Below, piece by piece: positions 45,012 to 53,816 of a stretch of 64,000 nt of DNA. The notes beneath the pieces are model-generated. The model did no database searches, was not told where the DNA came from, and saw nothing but the letters and a program-made list of their open reading frames with translations. A program made the translations under genes and the position numbers. The stretch's first letter is position 1. The number at the start of each line of letters is the position of its first letter. Source of the stretch: Rhodococcus sp040643435 (lineage in GTDB: Bacteria > Actinomycetota > Actinomycetes > Mycobacteriales > Mycobacteriaceae); NCBI RefSeq assembly GCF_040643435.1, contig NZ_JBEYUH010000011.1, positions 92,889 to 156,888 of the forward strand. The letters are read 5' to 3'.

Positions 45012-45608
45012 TCAGGGCGCCGGAAGGGTGCTCGGTTTCCATGACGGCCTTGACTTTTCGTACTCGGAAATCGCGTCTACCTGCCGCAACGTCAATCCGA
45101 TGTCATCCAGCCCTTCCAGCAGACGCCACCTCGTGTAGTCGTCAATGGTGAACGGCACCACGGTGGTTCCGGCGGTTACTGTCCGCTCTGTCAGATCCAC
45201 CTCGAGTTCGAGCCCGGGTTGCTGTTCGATGAGCTTCCACAGCAGTTCGACGTCGTCCTGCGCGACCTGAGCGGCCAGCAGACCCGCCTTTCCGGCGTTG
45301 CCGCGGAAGATGTCTGCGAACCGGGACGAGATGACAACCCGGAACCCGAAATCGGACAGTGCCCACACCGCGTGCTCGCGTGACGAACCGGTACCGAAAT
45401 CCGGACCGGCAACGAGAACGCTGCCGCGATCGAAAGGCGGTGTGTTGAGTACGAAGGACGGATCGGTGCGCCATGCGGCGAACAAGCCGTCCTCGAATCC
45501 CGTACGGGTGACACGCTTCAGATAGACGGCCGGGATGATCTGATCCGTGTCGACATTGGACCGGCGCAACGGGACGCCGATGCCCTTGTGAGTGGTGAAG
45601 GCTTCCAT
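45012..45608 (-). CDS. leuD: 3-isopropylmalate dehydratase small subunit
   Basis: A 198-residue swivel-domain subunit of isopropylmalate isomerase (leucine synthesis). NVDTDQIIPAVYLKRV and FGTGSSREHAVWAL are the characteristic motifs. It follows leuC by 28 bases and ends before a strong terminator. Confidence 0.96.
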   Translation of the reverse strand: MEAFTTHKGIGVPLRRSNVDTDQIIPAVYLKRVTRTGFEDGLFAAWRTDPSFVLNTPPFDRGSVLVAGPDFGTGSSREHAVWALSDFGFRVVISSRFADIFRGNAGKAGLLAAQVAQDDVELLWKLIEQQPGLELEVDLTERTVTAGTTVVPFTIDDYTRWRLLEGLDDIGLTLRQVDAISEYEKSRPSWKPSTLPAP

Positions 45609-45636
45609 CGAAATTTCTCCTCGTCGGTCCTGTGGT

Positions 45637-47055
45637 CTAGTCCAGATCGGCCGGAGCGGAAAGGGTTCCCCGAACCGCCGTTGCTGCCGCCACGGCCGGC
45701 GAGACGAGATGCGTACGTCCGCCCTTACCCTGGCGTCCTTCGAAGTTCCGGTTCGATGTCGACGCCGAGCGCTCCCCCGGTGCGAGCTGATCAGGATTCA
45801 TACCCAGGCACATCGAGCATCCGGCCTGACGCCATTCGGCGCCTGCAGCGCTGAAGATCTCACCGAGGCCCTCCTGTTCCGCCTGTGCGCGCACGCGCAT
45901 CGAACCGGGCACGACGAGCATCCGGACACCGTCGGCGACCTTGCGGCCCTTCAGGACATCCGCGACCGCTCGCAGATCCTCGATGCGACCGTTGGTGCAC
46001 GAACCGACGAAGACTGTGTCGATTTTCACCTCGCGCAGCGGCATGCCGGGCTCGAGATCCATGTAGCGCAGCGCCTTCTCCGCAGCAGACCGCTCGGTTT
46101 CGTCCGAGATCTCCTCGGGCACCGGAACCGTCGACCCGAGCGGAGCACCCTGGCCGGGGTTGGTGCCCCACGTGACGAAGGGCGTCAGAGCACTGCCGTC
46201 GATGTGGACCTCGGCGTCGAAAACCGCGTCGTCATCGGTCTTCAGCTGTTCCCACGCCTCGACCGCCGCGTCCCAGTCGGCGCCCTTCGGCGCGTGCGGG
46301 CGGCCCTTGATGAACTCGTAGGTGGTCTCGTCCGGCGCGATCATACCGGCGCGAGCACCTGCTTCGATCGACATGTTGCAGATGGTCATCCGCGCTTCCA
46401 TGGAGAGCTCGCGGATTGCCTCGCCCCGGTATTCGAGGACGTAGCCCTGTCCTCCGCCGGTCCCGATCTTGGCGATGATGGCGAGAATGAGGTCCTTGCT
46501 CGTCACTCCGGGCTGGAGCTTGCCGTCGACGTTGATCGCCATCGTCTTGAACGGTCGCAGCGACAGCGTCTGGGTCGCCATGACATGTTCGACCTCGCTG
46601 GTGCCGATACCCATTGCCAGAGCACCGAAGGCCCCGTGCGTCGAGGTGTGACTGTCGCCGCACACCACCGTCATACCGGGCTGGGTGAGACCGAGCTGCG
46701 GACCCACCACGTGGACGATGCCCTGATCGAGATCGCCCATGGGGTGCAGTCGAACACCGAACTCCTCGCAGTTGCGCCGGAGGGTCTCGACCTGCGTACG
46801 CGACACCGGGTCGGCGATCGGCTTGTCGATGTCCACCGTGGGGACGTTGTGGTCCTCGGTCGCGATCGTGAGATCGGGACGCCGGAGCTTGCGTCCGGCC
46901 AGCCGCAGCCCGTCGAAGGCCTGCGGGCTGGTCACCTCGTGTACGAGGTGCAGGTCGATGTAGATCAGGTCCGGCTGCCGCGCCGCTCCCTCTCCTTCAC
47001 CGCGCACGACCACGTGCTGGTCCCACACCTTCTCCGCCAGAGTCTTTCCAGCCAT
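45637..47055 (-). CDS. leuC: 3-isopropylmalate dehydratase large subunit
   Basis: A 472-residue aconitase-superfamily subunit. [4Fe-4S] ligands are in VFVGSCTNGRIEDL and the CSMCLGMNPD pair. It interconverts 2- and 3-isopropylmalate with LeuD. ATG 47055 has GGAG close upstream; GTG 47064 is a weaker alternative. It is divergent from the IclR-type regulator, the arrangement seen for leuCD and LtbR in corynebacteria. Confidence 0.95.
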   Translation of the reverse strand: MAGKTLAEKVWDQHVVVRGEGEGAARQPDLIYIDLHLVHEVTSPQAFDGLRLAGRKLRRPDLTIATEDHNVPTVDIDKPIADPVSRTQVETLRRNCEEFGVRLHPMGDLDQGIVHVVGPQLGLTQPGMTVVCGDSHTSTHGAFGALAMGIGTSEVEHVMATQTLSLRPFKTMAINVDGKLQPGVTSKDLILAIIAKIGTGGGQGYVLEYRGEAIRELSMEARMTICNMSIEAGARAGMIAPDETTYEFIKGRPHAPKGADWDAAVEAWEQLKTDDDAVFDAEVHIDGSALTPFVTWGTNPGQGAPLGSTVPVPEEISDETERSAAEKALRYMDLEPGMPLREVKIDTVFVGSCTNGRIEDLRAVADVLKGRKVADGVRMLVVPGSMRVRAQAEQEGLGEIFSAAGAEWRQAGCSMCLGMNPDQLAPGERSASTSNRNFEGRQGKGGRTHLVSPAVAAATAVRGTLSAPADLD

Positions 47056-47143
47056 CTTCTCCACCCTTGTCGTACGTGACGAACGCGAGATCCGGGAGCC
47101 GTCCGGCCGCGCATGGTGTCGTCTCCACCACTCTCGCCATGCG

Positions 47144-47161
47144 TTATGCTTCCCATTATGC
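47144..47161. promoter_or_regulatory. Divergent leuC / regulator promoter with repeated half-sites
   Basis: TTATGC occurs twice, at 47144-47149 and 47156-47161, 12 bases apart (about one helical turn). The second copy overlaps a -10-like CATTAT for the regulator (47154-47159) and, on the other strand, CATAAT for leuC (47160-47155). A protein bound here would control both promoters; the adjacent IclR-type regulator is the obvious candidate. Confidence 0.45.
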
Positions 47162-47180
47162 GAGACGGAGGTATCGACCT

Positions 47181-47882
47181 GTGAGACAGCATAGCGGGAT
47201 CGGTGTGCTGGACAAAGCCATGACTGTTCTCCATGCAGTGGCCGAACAACCGTGCAACCTCAACGAGTTGTGCGCGCGCACCGGACTTCCCCGTGCAACG
47301 GCCCATCGCCTGGCCGTCGGTCTCGAAGTGCATCGCTTGCTCATGCGCGACGGCGACGGCCAGTGGCGGCCGGGGCCCGGTTTGGCCGAATTGTCCGCGG
47401 GCGCAGGCGACACCCTCGTGGAAGCTGCCTCGCTCGTGCTCCCCCGCCTGCGCGAGATCACCGGTGAGAGCGTGCAGTTGTACCGCCGTGAAGGTACCCA
47501 ACGTGTGTGCGTCGCCGCCCTCGAGCCCCCTACCGGGCTGCGCGACAGTGTGCTCGTCGGCGCGCGCCTGCCGATGACGGCCGGTTCGGGCGCGAAAGTT
47601 CTGCTCGCATGGGCCGATCCGGCGACCCAACGCGCCATCCTCCCCGACGCGGCCTTCGGTGAGCGCGTACTCGTCGAAGTCCGACGCCGTGGCTGGGCGC
47701 AGAGTGCCGCCGAACGCGAACCCGGAGTGGCGTCGGTCGCCGCGCCGGTGCGCGACGGTGCGGGGACGGTGATCGCCGCGATCTCCGTGTCGGGCCCCAT
47801 CGACCGTATGGGCCGCCGGCCGGGAGCCCGATGGGCCGCCGATCTTCTCGCGGCTGCAGAGGCGCTCCAGAAGCGCCTCTGA
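47181..47882 (+). CDS. IclR-family regulator, LtbR-like
   Basis: A 233-residue regulator. An N-terminal winged helix (GIGVLDKAMTVLHAV; LPRATAHRLAVGLE is the recognition helix) is followed by the IclR effector domain. In Corynebacterium the divergent IclR protein LtbR represses leuB, leuCD and trp genes, and this location matches. GTG 47181 has GGAGG nine bases upstream; an in-frame ATG at 47139 would place the operator half-sites inside the coding region and is less likely. Confidence 0.85.
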   Translation: MRQHSGIGVLDKAMTVLHAVAEQPCNLNELCARTGLPRATAHRLAVGLEVHRLLMRDGDGQWRPGPGLAELSAGAGDTLVEAASLVLPRLREITGESVQLYRREGTQRVCVAALEPPTGLRDSVLVGARLPMTAGSGAKVLLAWADPATQRAILPDAAFGERVLVEVRRRGWAQSAAEREPGVASVAAPVRDGAGTVIAAISVSGPIDRMGRRPGARWAADLLAAAEALQKRL

Positions 47883-47938
47883 ACCGCACCGGGAGGAATG
47901 CGGGCACTCTGCCCGTCCCCTGTGCCACAGTGCTTCGC

Positions 47939-48451
47939 ATGGGAACCAACCGCCGCGCAGACATCACCATGACGGACTCGGAGATCGACGAGTTCCTCCG
48001 TCACAGCCGGGTCGCGAGCCTGGCCACTCTAGGACCGACGGGCACGCCCCACCTCGTCGCCATGTGGTACGCGGTGCTGGACGGCGAGATCTGGTTCGAG
48101 ACGAAGGCGAAGTCGCAGAAGGTCGTCAATCTCCGCCGCGACGATCGCATCACCGTCCTGGTCGAGGCCGGCGACACCTACGACCAGTTGCGCGGTGTCT
48201 CGATCGAGGGGCGCGCGGAGATCATGGACGATCACGACCGGCTCTTCGCTGTCTGCCGCGAGGTGTGGGAGCGGTACACCGCCCCGTACACGGACGAGGC
48301 ACGACCCGCCGTGGAGCAGATGATGCGCAAGCGCGTGGCCGTTCGAGTGGTGCCCGAGCGGGTGCGCTCGTGGGATCACCGCAAGCTCGGGATGCCCGCC
48401 ATGGATGTGGGCGGTACGACGGCCGCCCATCTCCGCTCCGCCGCGTACTGA
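47939..48451 (+). CDS. PPOX-class FMN/F420-binding split-barrel protein (Rv2991-like)
   Basis: A 170-residue flavin-reductase-like beta barrel. EIDEFLRHSRVASLATLG and GTPHLVAMWYAVLDGEIWFE are typical of pyridoxamine-phosphate-oxidase-fold FDOR proteins. It may bind F420, FMN or heme; the cofactor cannot be decided from sequence alone. It lies beside leuC/ltbR as in mycobacteria. CACAGT lies seven bases before ATG 47939, again without an RBS. Confidence 0.82.
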   Translation: MGTNRRADITMTDSEIDEFLRHSRVASLATLGPTGTPHLVAMWYAVLDGEIWFETKAKSQKVVNLRRDDRITVLVEAGDTYDQLRGVSIEGRAEIMDDHDRLFAVCREVWERYTAPYTDEARPAVEQMMRKRVAVRVVPERVRSWDHRKLGMPAMDVGGTTAAHLRSAAY

Positions 48452-48463
48452 CAACCGATACGA

Positions 48464-48498
48464 GAAAGGCTCTCCGATCCAGGATCGGAGAGCCTTTC
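48464..48498. terminator. Strong palindromic terminator after the PPOX gene
   Basis: GAAAGGCTCTCCGATCC (48464-48480) and GGATCGGAGAGCCTTTC (48482-48498) form a perfect 17-bp stem around a single base. It can stop both the PPOX gene and, from the other side, the tRNA transcript. Confidence 0.85.
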
Positions 48499-48504
48499 GG
48501 TGCG

Positions 48505-48577
48505 TACCCCCGATGGGATTCGAACCCACGCTACCGCCGTGAGAGGGCGGCGTCCTAGGCCGCTAGACGACGGGGGC
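48505..48577 (-). tRNA. tRNA-Glu (CTC), copy 1
   Basis: A 73-base cloverleaf: acceptor stem GCCCCCG with CGGGGGT, discriminator A, T-loop GGTTCGAATC and anticodon loop CTCTCAC, anticodon CTC. No CCA encoded. Confidence 0.95.
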
Positions 48578-48661
48578 CTGGAACTTTCCTCGACGCCGAC
48601 AGGTCGGCGCCTATGGAGAGAAGAACACCCACCGACCCGGAGATCGATGGGTAGTCCGTTG

Positions 48662-48734
48662 TACCCCCGATGGGATTCGAACCCACGCTACCGCCGTGAG
48701 AGGGCGGCGTCCTAGGCCGCTAGACGACGGGGGC
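48662..48734 (-). tRNA. tRNA-Glu (CTC), copy 2
   Basis: Identical over all 73 bases to the copy at 48505-48577, and the next ten bases beyond the 5' end of the tRNA are also the same. 84 bases separate the copies; nothing else is seen in that gap. Confidence 0.95.
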
Positions 48735-48818
48735 CTGGAACTTCTTCTCTTCGCTTCCCGAAGGAAGCTCAGCCAGCTTAGCTGGCCGAGACGCTGCGGG
48801 CAAACCACCGCGTCTCAG

Positions 48819-48890
48819 CTGGGGTACCAGGACTCGAACCTAGAATGGCTGAACCAGAATCAGCTGTGTTGCCAATTACACCATACCCCA
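48819..48890 (-). tRNA. tRNA-Gln (CTG)
   Basis: A 72-base cloverleaf: acceptor stem TGGGGTA with TACCCCA, discriminator G, T-loop GGTTCGAGTC, anticodon loop TTCTGGT with anticodon CTG. It lies upstream of both tRNA-Glu genes on the same strand, so the three are probably one transcript. Confidence 0.95.
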
Positions 48891-49010
48891 ATGGTCTGTC
48901 TCTTCAGCCGCGTCGCGACCTCCGTTCCGAACCGAGAAGAAGATTAGCACCAACCCCGCCACCAACTACAAATCGCCTGGTCAACGGCATTGAAACGGGC
49001 TCGATATACA

Positions 49011-49050
49011 CCTCGGCCCGCCGTCCTACGACAGGGACGGCGGGCCGAGG
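49011..49050 (-). terminator. Terminator after gltX
   Basis: CCTCGGCCCGCCGTCC (49011-49026) and GGACGGCGGGCCGAGG (49035-49050) form a perfect 16-bp stem with an 8-base loop, starting 6 bases after the gltX stop. Confidence 0.8.
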
Positions 49051-49056
49051 CGATCC

Positions 49057-50529
49057 TCAGGAGATGCGGGCGCGGGCGGCCTGCAGTCGAGCCAGTGTGC
49101 GCTCGCGGCCGAGGAGCTCCAGCGACTCGTACAAGGGAGGGCTGATGTGCGATCCGGTCGCCGCGACGCGCACGGGCGCGAAGGCCTTGCGCGGCTTGAG
49201 TTCGAGACCGTCGATCAGTGCGACCTTCAAGGCTTCCTCGATCGCCGGAGTCGTCCATGCGGTCAACCCTTCGAGGGCGGCGAGGGAGGCGTCGAGCACC
49301 GGCGCGGCGTCGTCCTTGAGATTCTTCGAAGCGGACGCCTCGTCCAGCCGGAAATCGGCCTCGTCGACGAAGAGGAACTTCAGCAGATCCCACGCGTCAC
49401 CGAGCACGACGATGCGCGTCTGCACGAGGTCCGCGGCCGTGCGGAAGAGCGTGTCGTCGACGTCGGCACCGATACGGCCGTGCTCGACGAGATAGGCCTT
49501 CAGCCGCGCGGCGAAATCCTCCGGCGTGAGCATCCGGATGTGCTCGGCGTTGATCGCGTCCGCCTTCTTCTGGTCGAACCGAGCCGGATTGGAGTTGACC
49601 TTGGAGATGTCGAAGGCAGCGACCATCTCGTCGAGGGAGAAGACGTCACGATCGTCGGCGAGACCCCAGCCGAGCAGCGCGAGGTAGTTGAGCAATCCCT
49701 CGGGGATGAATCCTCGATCGCGGTGCAGGAAGAGATTGGACTCCGGGTCCCGCTTGGAGAGCTTCTTGTTGCCCTGTCCCATCACGAACGGCAGATGACC
49801 GAACTCCGGTGTGAAATCCGTTACGCCGATCCGCTTCAGCGCCGCGTAGAGCGCGAGCTGACGGGGGGTCGACGACAACAGGTCTTCGCCGCGCAGCACG
49901 TGCGTGATCTTCATCAACGCGTCGTCGACGGGATTGACCAGCGTGTAGAGCGGGATGCCGTTCGCGCGGGTGAGAGCGAAGTCCGGAACGGTGCCGGCCT
50001 TGAAGGTCGTCTCGCCGCGGACGAGGTCGTGCCAGGTGAGATCCTCGTCGGGCATCCGCAGCCGCACGACCGCTTTGCGTCCCTCGTCGAGGAAGGCCTG
50101 CCGCTGCTCGGGCGTGAGGTCCCGGTCGAAATTGTCGTAGCCGAGCTTCGGGTCGCGGCCGGCCGCCTTGTGCCGCTCCTCGACCTCTTCGGGCGTCGAG
50201 AACGACTCGTACGCCTCACCGGCATCGAGAAGCTTCTGCACGACCTCGAGGTGCAGGTCGCGGCGCTGCGACTGCCGGTACGGCGCGTACGGACCGCCGA
50301 CCTCCGGACCCTCGTCCCATTCGAGGCCCAGCCACCGGAGGGCGTCGAGGATCGCCTGATACGACTCCTCGCTGTCGCGCGCGGCGTCGGTGTCTTCGAT
50401 GCGGAACACGAAGGTGCCGCCGTGATGACGCGCGAACGCCCAGTTGAACAGTGCGGTGCGCACCAGACCCACGTGCGGGGTTCCGGTCGGTGACGGGCAG
50501 AAACGTACGCGTACTTCGCTGGTGGTCAT
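49057..50529 (-). CDS. gltX: Glutamyl-tRNA synthetase
   Basis: A 490-residue class I synthetase. CPSPTGTPHVGLVRTA at 11-26 contains the HIGH-type motif as HVGL, and KKLSKRD is the KMSKS-type loop. In actinobacteria this enzyme usually also charges tRNA-Gln with Glu for later amidation, and genes for both tRNAs lie next door. Complete length. Confidence 0.96.
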   Translation of the reverse strand: MTTSEVRVRFCPSPTGTPHVGLVRTALFNWAFARHHGGTFVFRIEDTDAARDSEESYQAILDALRWLGLEWDEGPEVGGPYAPYRQSQRRDLHLEVVQKLLDAGEAYESFSTPEEVEERHKAAGRDPKLGYDNFDRDLTPEQRQAFLDEGRKAVVRLRMPDEDLTWHDLVRGETTFKAGTVPDFALTRANGIPLYTLVNPVDDALMKITHVLRGEDLLSSTPRQLALYAALKRIGVTDFTPEFGHLPFVMGQGNKKLSKRDPESNLFLHRDRGFIPEGLLNYLALLGWGLADDRDVFSLDEMVAAFDISKVNSNPARFDQKKADAINAEHIRMLTPEDFAARLKAYLVEHGRIGADVDDTLFRTAADLVQTRIVVLGDAWDLLKFLFVDEADFRLDEASASKNLKDDAAPVLDASLAALEGLTAWTTPAIEEALKVALIDGLELKPRKAFAPVRVAATGSHISPPLYESLELLGRERTLARLQAARARIS

Positions 50530-50595
50530 GACTCGCTCGGGGTTGGGGATCGACGGGAGACCATCCCAGGCTATCCGCCCAGCCCCGAGCGTCGG

Positions 50596-51372
50596 TCAGG
50601 CTCCCTTGGCGACGACGGGATTCGTGAGCGTACCGATGCCCTCGACGGTGATCGAGACGGTGTTCCCGGGCTCGATCGGGCCCACTCCCTCCGGCGTGCC
50701 GGTGAGGATGACATCACCCGGGAGCAGTGTCATGACGCCGGAGATCCATTCGATGAGCTTCGGGATGTCGTGCACCATCTTCGACGTCCGACTGCGCTGC
50801 CGGACCTGCCCGTCGACCTCCGCGGAGATCTCGAGATCGGATGCGTCGATGTCCGTCTCGATCCACGGCCCGAGCGGGCAGAAGGTGTCGTGTCCCTTGG
50901 CTCGCCCCCACTGGCCGTCCTGACGCTGGTGATCGCGTGCGGACACGTCGTTGGCGATCGTGTACCCGAGGATGGCCTCCCGTGCCTTCGACGCGGGAAC
51001 GTCCTTGCAGGGGCGCCCGATGACCACAGCCAGTTCGGCCTCGTGATGGACGAGGGAGGTCGTCGGCGGGATGACGATGGGCGCTCCCGGTCCCACGATC
51101 GACGTGTTCGGCTTGAGGAAGATCACCGGCTCCTCCGGCACCTCGTTACCGGACTCTGCGGCGTGCGCGGCGTAGTTGCGGCCTACGGCGATCACCTTGG
51201 TGGCAAGGATCGGGGCGAGGATTCGCACGTCGGCGAGTGGCCAGCTGCGGCCGGTGAAGGTGGGGTTACCGAAGGGATGCTCGGCGATCTCCTTCGCCGT
51301 AGCGGAATCCCCCTCCCCCTCGATGCTCACAAACGCGACACCATCCGGGCTGGCAATTCGACCAAGGCGCAT
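50596..51372 (-). CDS. Fumarylacetoacetate hydrolase family protein
   Basis: A 258-residue FAH-fold enzyme. GRNYAAHAAESG, the metal-site segment HHEAELAVVIG and GDVILTGTPEGVGPI are diagnostic. The family includes acylpyruvases, oxaloacetate tautomerases/decarboxylases and hydroxyhepta-dienedioate isomerases; a mycobacterial homologue lies beside gltX. No aromatic-degradation genes are near, so a housekeeping tautomerase/acylpyruvase role is more likely than catabolism. 66 bases upstream of gltX on the same strand. Confidence 0.85.
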   Translation of the reverse strand: MRLGRIASPDGVAFVSIEGEGDSATAKEIAEHPFGNPTFTGRSWPLADVRILAPILATKVIAVGRNYAAHAAESGNEVPEEPVIFLKPNTSIVGPGAPIVIPPTTSLVHHEAELAVVIGRPCKDVPASKAREAILGYTIANDVSARDHQRQDGQWGRAKGHDTFCPLGPWIETDIDASDLEISAEVDGQVRQRSRTSKMVHDIPKLIEWISGVMTLLPGDVILTGTPEGVGPIEPGNTVSITVEGIGTLTNPVVAKGA

Positions 51373-51450
51373 GTGCGGAGTCTAACGGGGCGGGCGCTCA
51401 GCGATCGACGCCCGGGTGCCACGGGTATAGAGTCCGAACCAAATTTCATA

Positions 51451-51473
51451 TAACGGAACGTTAATCTCAGATA
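51451..51473 (+). promoter_or_regulatory. Promoter/operator of the MFS gene
   Basis: TAACG-GAA-CGTTA (51451-51463) is a short perfect inverted repeat that overlaps the -10 TAATCT (51462-51467). Six bases separate the -10 from GTG 51474, so the transcript is probably leaderless and a repressor could sit on the repeat. Confidence 0.4.
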
Positions 51474-52676
51474 GTGAGACATATGGACATATCGAGCATC
51501 GGCCGGCGACGGTGGCTCATCCTGGCGCTCGGCGTCTTCGCGCAGGCTGCACAGGCCACCGTGGTCAACGGCGTCGCCTTTCTCATTCCGACGCTGGGCG
51601 AGGCCGGCTTCACCCTTGCCCAGGCCGGTACGCTCGCCGGCGCACCACTCCTCGGCGGCGTCTTCACGCTCGTGGTGTGGGGCGCGATCGCGGACCGCTT
51701 CGGCGAGCGCCTCGCACTGGCCGCCGGGCTCGGGATCGCAAGCGTGGCGATGGGTCTCGCAGGCCTGACCGCCACCCTCGGTCTCACGGGTACGACCTCC
51801 GCCGCACTGCTGGGCCTTCTGCTGGTGTGCGCGGGAGCCGGGGCGGTGAGCGCCAATTCGGCGAGCGGCCGCGTCGTCGTCGGATGGTTCCCTCCACACC
51901 GGCGCGGACTCGCGATGGGGATCCGGCAGATGTCGGTGCCACTGGGCGTCGCTGCGGGTGCACTCGCCATTCCGACCCTCGCGGGCGTCCACGGAATCGC
52001 TTGGGCACTCGCCTTTCCCGCCGTCGTGTGCGGCGGGGCCGCCCTCGCCTGCGCAGTAGGCGTGATCGATCCGCCGCGCCCGGGCCGAGCGGAGGCCGAA
52101 CGCGCGGGTGTTCTCGGAAATCCGTACCGGACGTCGTCATCCCTCACGAGAATTCATGTCGCGTCGATACTGCTCGTGGTTCCGCAGTACGTCGTGTGGA
52201 CCTACGCCCTGGTGTGGTTGATCGCCGACCGTGGATGGGACGAGGTCGGCGCCGGACTCGTCGTCACAGCGGCCCAGATCCTCGGCGCCGTCGGGCGTGT
52301 CGTCGCCGGGGCGTGGTCCGACCGTGTGGGCAGCAGGCTGGGGCCGATGCGTCTCGTCGCTGCGTCGGTCGTCGTGTCGATGATCGCGCTCGCCGTTGCG
52401 TCGTGGACGGAATCGGCCACCGCCGTGGGCGTTCTGCTCGTCGCTTCGATACTGACGTCGGCTCCGAACGGGCTGGCGTTCACGGCTGTAGCCGAGATCG
52501 CCGGACCTTTCTGGGGAGGTCGCGCGCTCGGGATCCAGAACACCGGGCAGTTCGTATTCGCTGCGGCCGTCGGCCCCGTGTTCGGAGGGCTCATCACCGC
52601 GGTCGGGTTCCCGGCCGCATTCGCGCTCGCCGCGGTGGCTCCCGCGGCGGCGGTCCCGGTGGTGCCCAAGGACTGA
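51474..52676 (+). CDS. MFS transporter, nitrate/oxalate-type 12-helix (Rv2994-like)
   Basis: A 400-residue transporter with 12 predicted helices and the motif-A segment AIADRFGERLAL between helices 2 and 3 (repeated as AWSDRVGSRLGP between 8 and 9). The substrate is unknown. GTG 51474 follows the -10 box by six bases; ATG 51483 is an alternative start three codons on. Its place next to the FAH gene and leuB is conserved in mycobacteria. Convergent with leuB. Confidence 0.85.
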   Translation: MRHMDISSIGRRRWLILALGVFAQAAQATVVNGVAFLIPTLGEAGFTLAQAGTLAGAPLLGGVFTLVVWGAIADRFGERLALAAGLGIASVAMGLAGLTATLGLTGTTSAALLGLLLVCAGAGAVSANSASGRVVVGWFPPHRRGLAMGIRQMSVPLGVAAGALAIPTLAGVHGIAWALAFPAVVCGGAALACAVGVIDPPRPGRAEAERAGVLGNPYRTSSSLTRIHVASILLVVPQYVVWTYALVWLIADRGWDEVGAGLVVTAAQILGAVGRVVAGAWSDRVGSRLGPMRLVAASVVVSMIALAVASWTESATAVGVLLVASILTSAPNGLAFTAVAEIAGPFWGGRALGIQNTGQFVFAAAVGPVFGGLITAVGFPAAFALAAVAPAAAVPVVPKD

Positions 52677-52682
52677 GAGACC

Positions 52683-52719
52683 GCGTGTGGTTCCGGCGGA
52701 ATGCGCCGGAACCACACGC
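52683..52719. terminator. Bidirectional terminator between MFS gene and leuB
   Basis: GCGTGTGGTTCCGGCG (52683-52698) and CGCCGGAACCACACGC (52704-52719) form a perfect 16-bp stem with a 5-base loop between convergent genes. Confidence 0.85.
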
Positions 52720-52725
52720 CGGACA

Positions 52726-53736
52726 TCAGAGTGCGGCGACGATGCGGTCGCCGACCTCGGTGGTGACGACCGGTCCGGTACCGCGGGTCGAGAGATCGGC
52801 CTCCACGGCCCGCTCGACGCGGGCGGCATCCTCTTCGCGTCCCAGATGGCGCAGCAGCAGAGCGGTGGACAGGATCGCGGCGGTGGGATCGGCGATGCCC
52901 TTGCCCGCGATGTCCGGTGCCGAGCCGTGGACGGGCTCGAACATGGACGGGTTGGTGCCCGAGGCATCGATGTTGCCGCTCGCGGCGAGACCGATACCAC
53001 CGGTGACCGCACCGGCCAGGTCCGTGACGATGTCGCCGAACAGGTTGTCGGTGACGATCACGTCGAACCGCGACGGGTCGTCGACCATGTAGATCGTCGC
53101 CGCGTCGATGTGGCAGTACGCAGTCGTGACCTCGGGGAACTCCTTGCCCACGGTCTCCATCGCCCGTGTCCAGATCGCGCCGGCATTCGAGAGCACGTTG
53201 GTCTTGTGGATCAGCGTCAGGTGCTTCCGGCGGGTCTGCGCGAGTTCGAAGGCATAGCGCACCACACGTTCGGCACCGAACCAGGTGTTCACCGAGACCT
53301 CGGTGGCGATCTCGTGCGGCGTCCCCACCCGGATCGCTCCTCCGTTGCCCGTGTACGGCCCTTCGGTGCCTTCACGGACCACGACGAAATCGATCTCATG
53401 GTCGGCAGCGAGCGGCGACTTCGCGCCCGGGTACAGACGGGACGGCCGCAGATTGACATGGTGATCGAGCGCGAATCGCATGTTCAGCAGGAGACCGCGT
53501 TCGAGCACACCGGGCGTGACGGAGGGGTCACCGATGGCGCCGAGAAGGATCGCATCGTGTTCACGGATGGCGGCGAGATCGGCCTCGGGAAGTAGTTCAC
53601 CGGTGGTGTTGTACCGGCGGGCACCGAGGTCGTATTCGGTCGTCTCGAGATCCGGGACGAGCGCTCGGAGGACCTTCAGGGCCTCGGCCGTGACCTCGAC
53701 GCCGATGCCGTCTCCGGGAATGACCGCAAGTTTCAT
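52726..53736 (-). CDS. leuB: 3-isopropylmalate dehydrogenase
   Basis: A 336-residue isocitrate/isopropylmalate dehydrogenase. IPGDGIGVEVTAEALKVL at the N-terminus, VVREGTEGPYTGNGG and VTDNLFGDIVTDLA are family motifs. Oxidises 3-isopropylmalate to 2-oxoisocaproate in leucine synthesis. It lies downstream of serA behind a strong terminator, so it must have its own promoter in the 24 bases between hairpin and start or depend on read-through. Confidence 0.95.
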   Translation of the reverse strand: MKLAVIPGDGIGVEVTAEALKVLRALVPDLETTEYDLGARRYNTTGELLPEADLAAIREHDAILLGAIGDPSVTPGVLERGLLLNMRFALDHHVNLRPSRLYPGAKSPLAADHEIDFVVVREGTEGPYTGNGGAIRVGTPHEIATEVSVNTWFGAERVVRYAFELAQTRRKHLTLIHKTNVLSNAGAIWTRAMETVGKEFPEVTTAYCHIDAATIYMVDDPSRFDVIVTDNLFGDIVTDLAGAVTGGIGLAASGNIDASGTNPSMFEPVHGSAPDIAGKGIADPTAAILSTALLLRHLGREEDAARVERAVEADLSTRGTGPVVTTEVGDRIVAAL

Positions 53737-53760
53737 GGACGCTACTCACTTCCTGTGCGA

Positions 53761-53796
53761 CGGTGGCCGCGACCGTGCAGACGGTCGCGGCCACCG
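53761..53796 (-). terminator. Terminator between serA and leuB
   Basis: CGGTGGCCGCGACCGT (53761-53776) and ACGGTCGCGGCCACCG (53781-53796) form a perfect 16-bp stem with a 4-base GCAG loop. Confidence 0.8.
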
Positions 53797-53816
53797 GATG
53801 ATGGGGAACGAAACGA

